From positions 1 to 9,370 of the forward strand of contig RFKI01000172.1 in the NCBI GenBank assembly GCA_003694355.1: DNA of 9,370 nt, given 5' to 3'. This DNA comes from Bdellovibrio sp. GTDB taxonomy: Bacteria > Bdellovibrionota > Bdellovibrionia > Bdellovibrionales > UBA1609. Numbering within the stretch: the stretch's first letter is position 1; every line of letters begins with the position of its first letter. Both the position numbers and the translations under genes were made by a program. The notes under the pieces are model-generated. The model ran no database searches. It had not been told where the DNA came from and saw nothing but the letters and a program-made list of their open reading frames with translations. Of the stretch, positions 7,575 through 9,370 are shown piece by piece.

Positions 7575-7603
7575 ATGACAGAATTATGCGATGCGCTTAT
7601 AAC
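7575..7603 (+). promoter_or_regulatory. Predicted sigma-70-type promoter for mfd
   Basis: ATGACA (7575-7580) and TATAAC (7598-7603) are separated by 17 bases. Each hexamer matches five of six positions of the sigma-70 consensus. Transcription would begin near 7609-7611, giving a leader of about 16-18 bases with the AGGGG ribosome site just inside it. The spacer holds a direct repeat ATGCG-ATGCG (7586-7595). This is inferred from sequence match only. AT-rich DNA yields chance matches, but spacing, position and strand all fit. Confidence 0.55.
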
Positions 7604-7616
7604 TCAAAATAACAAC

Positions 7617-7621
7617 AGGGG
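7617..7621 (+). promoter_or_regulatory. Ribosome binding site that decides the TTG start of mfd
   Basis: AGGGG lies five bases before TTG at 7627-7629. No ATG or GTG is in frame between the upstream stop (7600-7602) and this TTG. The site is the main evidence for a non-ATG start. Confidence 0.7.
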
Positions 7622-7626
7622 TTGAT

Positions 7627-9370
7627 TTGCTTTCTACATCTCAAAACCCATCTTCTTTATCATCATCCATAGAACCTTTTTCCCTAAAAACAACGGAAGA
7701 AATTGAAAAGGCTCCTTCAAGTAAAGTCACCCTGAGTGGCAGTGATTCTTTGCTCTTCCTTTCAACCTTATTAAGTGACCCTTACCATCTCAATAAATGG
7801 CCTCATCTTGTAATTGTTCCTTCAGAAAAAGAGGCGGATCTCTTAATCATGACCCTCAAGAGTTTTGACCCGCTTCGCCCCTATTTTAAACTGGTTCCAT
7901 TTGATGTTTCTGTGTACTCAGGCTTCTATCCTCATCCTCAACGCATTTGTCAAAGACTACGGTGGCTCTATAAAGCTCAAAACGCAAAACCTGGAGATAT
8001 TTTTATCACCTCTATGGAAGCCTTTTTGCAAAAAACGATTTCTTTCCAAGCCTTATCTCAAAATGTCCTTCTGCTAAAAAAAGGACTTTCTCTCCCTACA
8101 AATTTTCTTTTTTCTTTAGCCCAAAAAGGCTATGTAGCCGCCCCTCTAGTGGAAGAAATGGGGCAATTTGCCTCAAGAGGAGGAATTATAGATATTTTCT
8201 CTCCAGCTTACAACAACCCCATTCGACTGGAGCTTTTTGGTGATCAAATTGATGATATTCGTTTTTTTGATCCTGAAAATCAAAAAAGTCTTTCAACCAC
8301 TAACGAAGCTATTATTATTCCTGCCAAAGAAGTTCTCTTTGATGAGTCTACTCTAGAAAATGTTGTTAAAAAGTTTATTTCCATCTCTCAAAATCAGGAC
8401 AAAACCCTTATTAGAAAACTTTCTCAAAAAGAATATTTTCACGGCATTGAGTTTCTTGTGCCTTACTTTTACTCTTCTCAAAATAGACCCATAGAACATT
8501 TTTCTTCTCCACTTTATGTCTGGCACTATAAAGAAGAGCACTCTTTAAAAGTTTTTAAAGAACGGCTTTTGCAACTGGAACAAGAAAAAGACACTTCTTT
8601 ACCTCTTTTCATCCCCCATGAAGATCTCTATGCCTCTCCTGAAAACCTCCCTTATCCCGAAAGCTCAAAAAGAATTTTTATGGAAAAAATTTCTTTTTCT
8701 GAAAAAGAATCTCTCATTCAAATTGACGACTCTTCTTTAGACCCCTTTTTGAAAACTTGTAAAAGTTTAACTTATGACAAAAAGAACCTTTTCCAAAAAA
8801 CAGAAGAGTCTTTAAAAAAATGGAGAAAAGAACACAATGTTTTTATTTGTACCTCTTCTCAGTTGATGCTTAAAAAACTTCAAATCTTTTTTGAACAATC
8901 AGATTTGTCTTTTAAAATAGCAGAAAAAAATGATTTTTCATGGAGAACTTGGCAAGAGGCTCAAAACCAAAACCCTCATTTGATTCATCTTGTCCCTCAC
9001 TCTTTGATATCCTCATCTTTTTTCCCTCAAGAACACCTTTTATTTCTTCGCGGAGAAGACCTCTTAGGAGCCCCCAAAAAACTAAGAACAATTAAAAAAG
9101 AAACTTTCTCTTCTGAGTCCTCTCATTTCTTTAGTTTCAGCGATATTTCTCCTAATGATCTTGTTGTTCATAAACTTCACGGAATTGGAGTTTTCAAAGA
9201 ACTAAAAACTCTTTCTATTCGAGAAAAAAAAGAAGAATTTATAATCATAGAATACAAAGACGGAGACAAACTTTTTCTTCCTGTTGATAAAATCAATTTA
9301 CTTCAAAAATATTCAGGACCAGAATCTTCTAGAACTCTAGATAAACTGGGTGGCAGTAGTTGGTCAAAAG
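7627..9370 (+). CDS. mfd: Transcription-repair coupling factor Mfd (N-terminal part, cut by window edge)
   Basis: Encodes the first 581 residues of Mfd, which removes RNA polymerase stalled at lesions and recruits UvrA for nucleotide excision repair. The UvrB-like module covers roughly residues 20-340. It has LSGSDSLLF (36-44), which lacks a Walker lysine as is usual for this non-catalytic module, VPFDVSVYSGFYPHPQRICQ (90-109), and GYVAAPLVEEMGQFASRG then GIIDIFSP (168-193). LRGEDLLG (474-481) matches the E-x-DLLG stretch before the polymerase-interaction domain. That domain starts near 506 (VVHKLHGIGVFKEL, 513-526) and reaches KLGGSSWSK (573-581) at the edge. The ATPase/translocase motor would lie beyond the window. 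No in-frame ATG occurs before 7849, which would delete conserved sequence. TTG at 7627 follows AGGGG (7617-7621) by five bases, and an in-frame stop at 7600-7602 limits any upstream extension. The frame is open throughout. Confidence 0.95.
   Translation, partial: MLSTSQNPSSLSSSIEPFSLKTTEEIEKAPSSKVTLSGSDSLLFLSTLLSDPYHLNKWPHLVIVPSEKEADLLIMTLKSFDPLRPYFKLVPFDVSVYSGFYPHPQRICQRLRWLYKAQNAKPGDIFITSMEAFLQKTISFQALSQNVLLLKKGLSLPTNFLFSLAQKGYVAAPLVEEMGQFASRGGIIDIFSPAYNNPIRLELFGDQIDDIRFFDPENQKSLSTTNEAIIIPAKEVLFDESTLENVVKKFISISQNQDKTLIRKLSQKEYFHGIEFLVPYFYSSQNRPIEHFSSPLYVWHYKEEHSLKVFKERLLQLEQEKDTSLPLFIPHEDLYASPENLPYPESSKRIFMEKISFSEKESLIQIDDSSLDPFLKTCKSLTYDKKNLFQKTEESLKKWRKEHNVFICTSSQLMLKKLQIFFEQSDLSFKIAEKNDFSWRTWQEAQNQNPHLIHLVPHSLISSSFFPQEHLLFLRGEDLLGAPKKLRTIKKETFSSESSHFFSFSDISPNDLVVHKLHGIGVFKELKTLSIREKKEEFIIIEYKDGDKLFLPVDKINLLQKYSGPESSRTLDKLGGSSWSK

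Larger units (their letters stand above)
7437..7626. other. Divergent intergenic region between nuoA and mfd
   Basis: This 190-base AT-rich gap is the only stretch in the window of more than 14 bases between genes. It contains the ribosome sites and candidate promoters of both divergent units. It also holds a short tandem repeat at 7480-7495, an imperfect inverted repeat TATAGCG (7557-7563) / CGCTTATA (7594-7601), and a 30-codon open frame at 7533-7625. I see no tRNA, riboswitch or recognisable operator. Confidence 0.8.

Noticed and set aside
7849..7851. First in-frame ATG of mfd as the start
   Set aside because: Starting here would remove 74 residues including conserved UvrB-like sequence, and the TTG at 7627 has a good ribosome site.
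7865..8077. Open frame of 70 codons on the plus strand
   Set aside because: It is a shadow in another frame of mfd, whose own frame is continuously open with clear homology.
7627..8730. Reading the mfd start as uvrB
   Set aside because: The UvrB-like module lacks the Walker A lysine and is followed by the polymerase-interaction domain, which UvrB does not have.
1..9370. CRISPR arrays, tRNA or rRNA genes, insertion sequences, phage or defence genes
   Set aside because: I saw no repeat-spacer pattern, cloverleaf sequence, transposase or terminal repeats; coding density is almost complete with housekeeping genes.

Overview
The window is a compact block of bacterial respiratory genes facing a DNA-repair gene. 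Seven genes on the minus strand (12-7436) encode subunits A, H, J, K, L, M and N of the proton-pumping NADH:quinone oxidoreductase (complex I, NDH-1). Transcription runs right to left, from nuoA to nuoN. On the plus strand, from 7627 to the window edge, is the N-terminal part of mfd, the transcription-repair coupling factor. A 190-base gap (7437-7626) separates the two first genes and holds a plausible promoter for each direction.

Layout: nuoN 12-1523, nuoM 1520-3097, nuoL 3112-5049, nuoK 5054-5380, nuoJ 5367-5897, nuoH 5898-7058, nuoA 7062-7436 (all minus), then mfd 7627->9370 (plus, cut by the window edge). In transcription order the nuo junctions are +3, 0, -14, +4, +14 and -4 nt, so this looks like one tightly coupled operon. 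A hairpin with a short T-tract at the nuoN stop may end it.

The seven nuo genes are exactly the integral-membrane subunits of complex I. They encode the quinone-site and proton-channel arm: H, A, J and K, plus the three antiporter-like pumps L, M and N. The genes for the water-soluble NADH-oxidising and Fe-S arm (nuoB, C, D, E, F, G, I) are absent from their usual places between A and H and between H and J. They must lie outside the window if a complete NDH-1 is made. The proton-path residues I checked in K, L, M and N are intact, so nothing suggests decay.

The organism is a respiring bacterium with AT-rich DNA (roughly 40% G+C by eye) and the standard genetic code. I would guess a Gram-negative, proteobacterial or Bdellovibrionota-like lineage, but no marker in the window settles this. 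I did not find a previously undescribed system. The points worth a second look are the membrane-arm-only gene set, an unusually long NuoH, a nine-G tract inside nuoM, a strand-wide C-over-G bias that includes the coding strand of mfd, and a 30-codon open frame ending one base before the mfd start.
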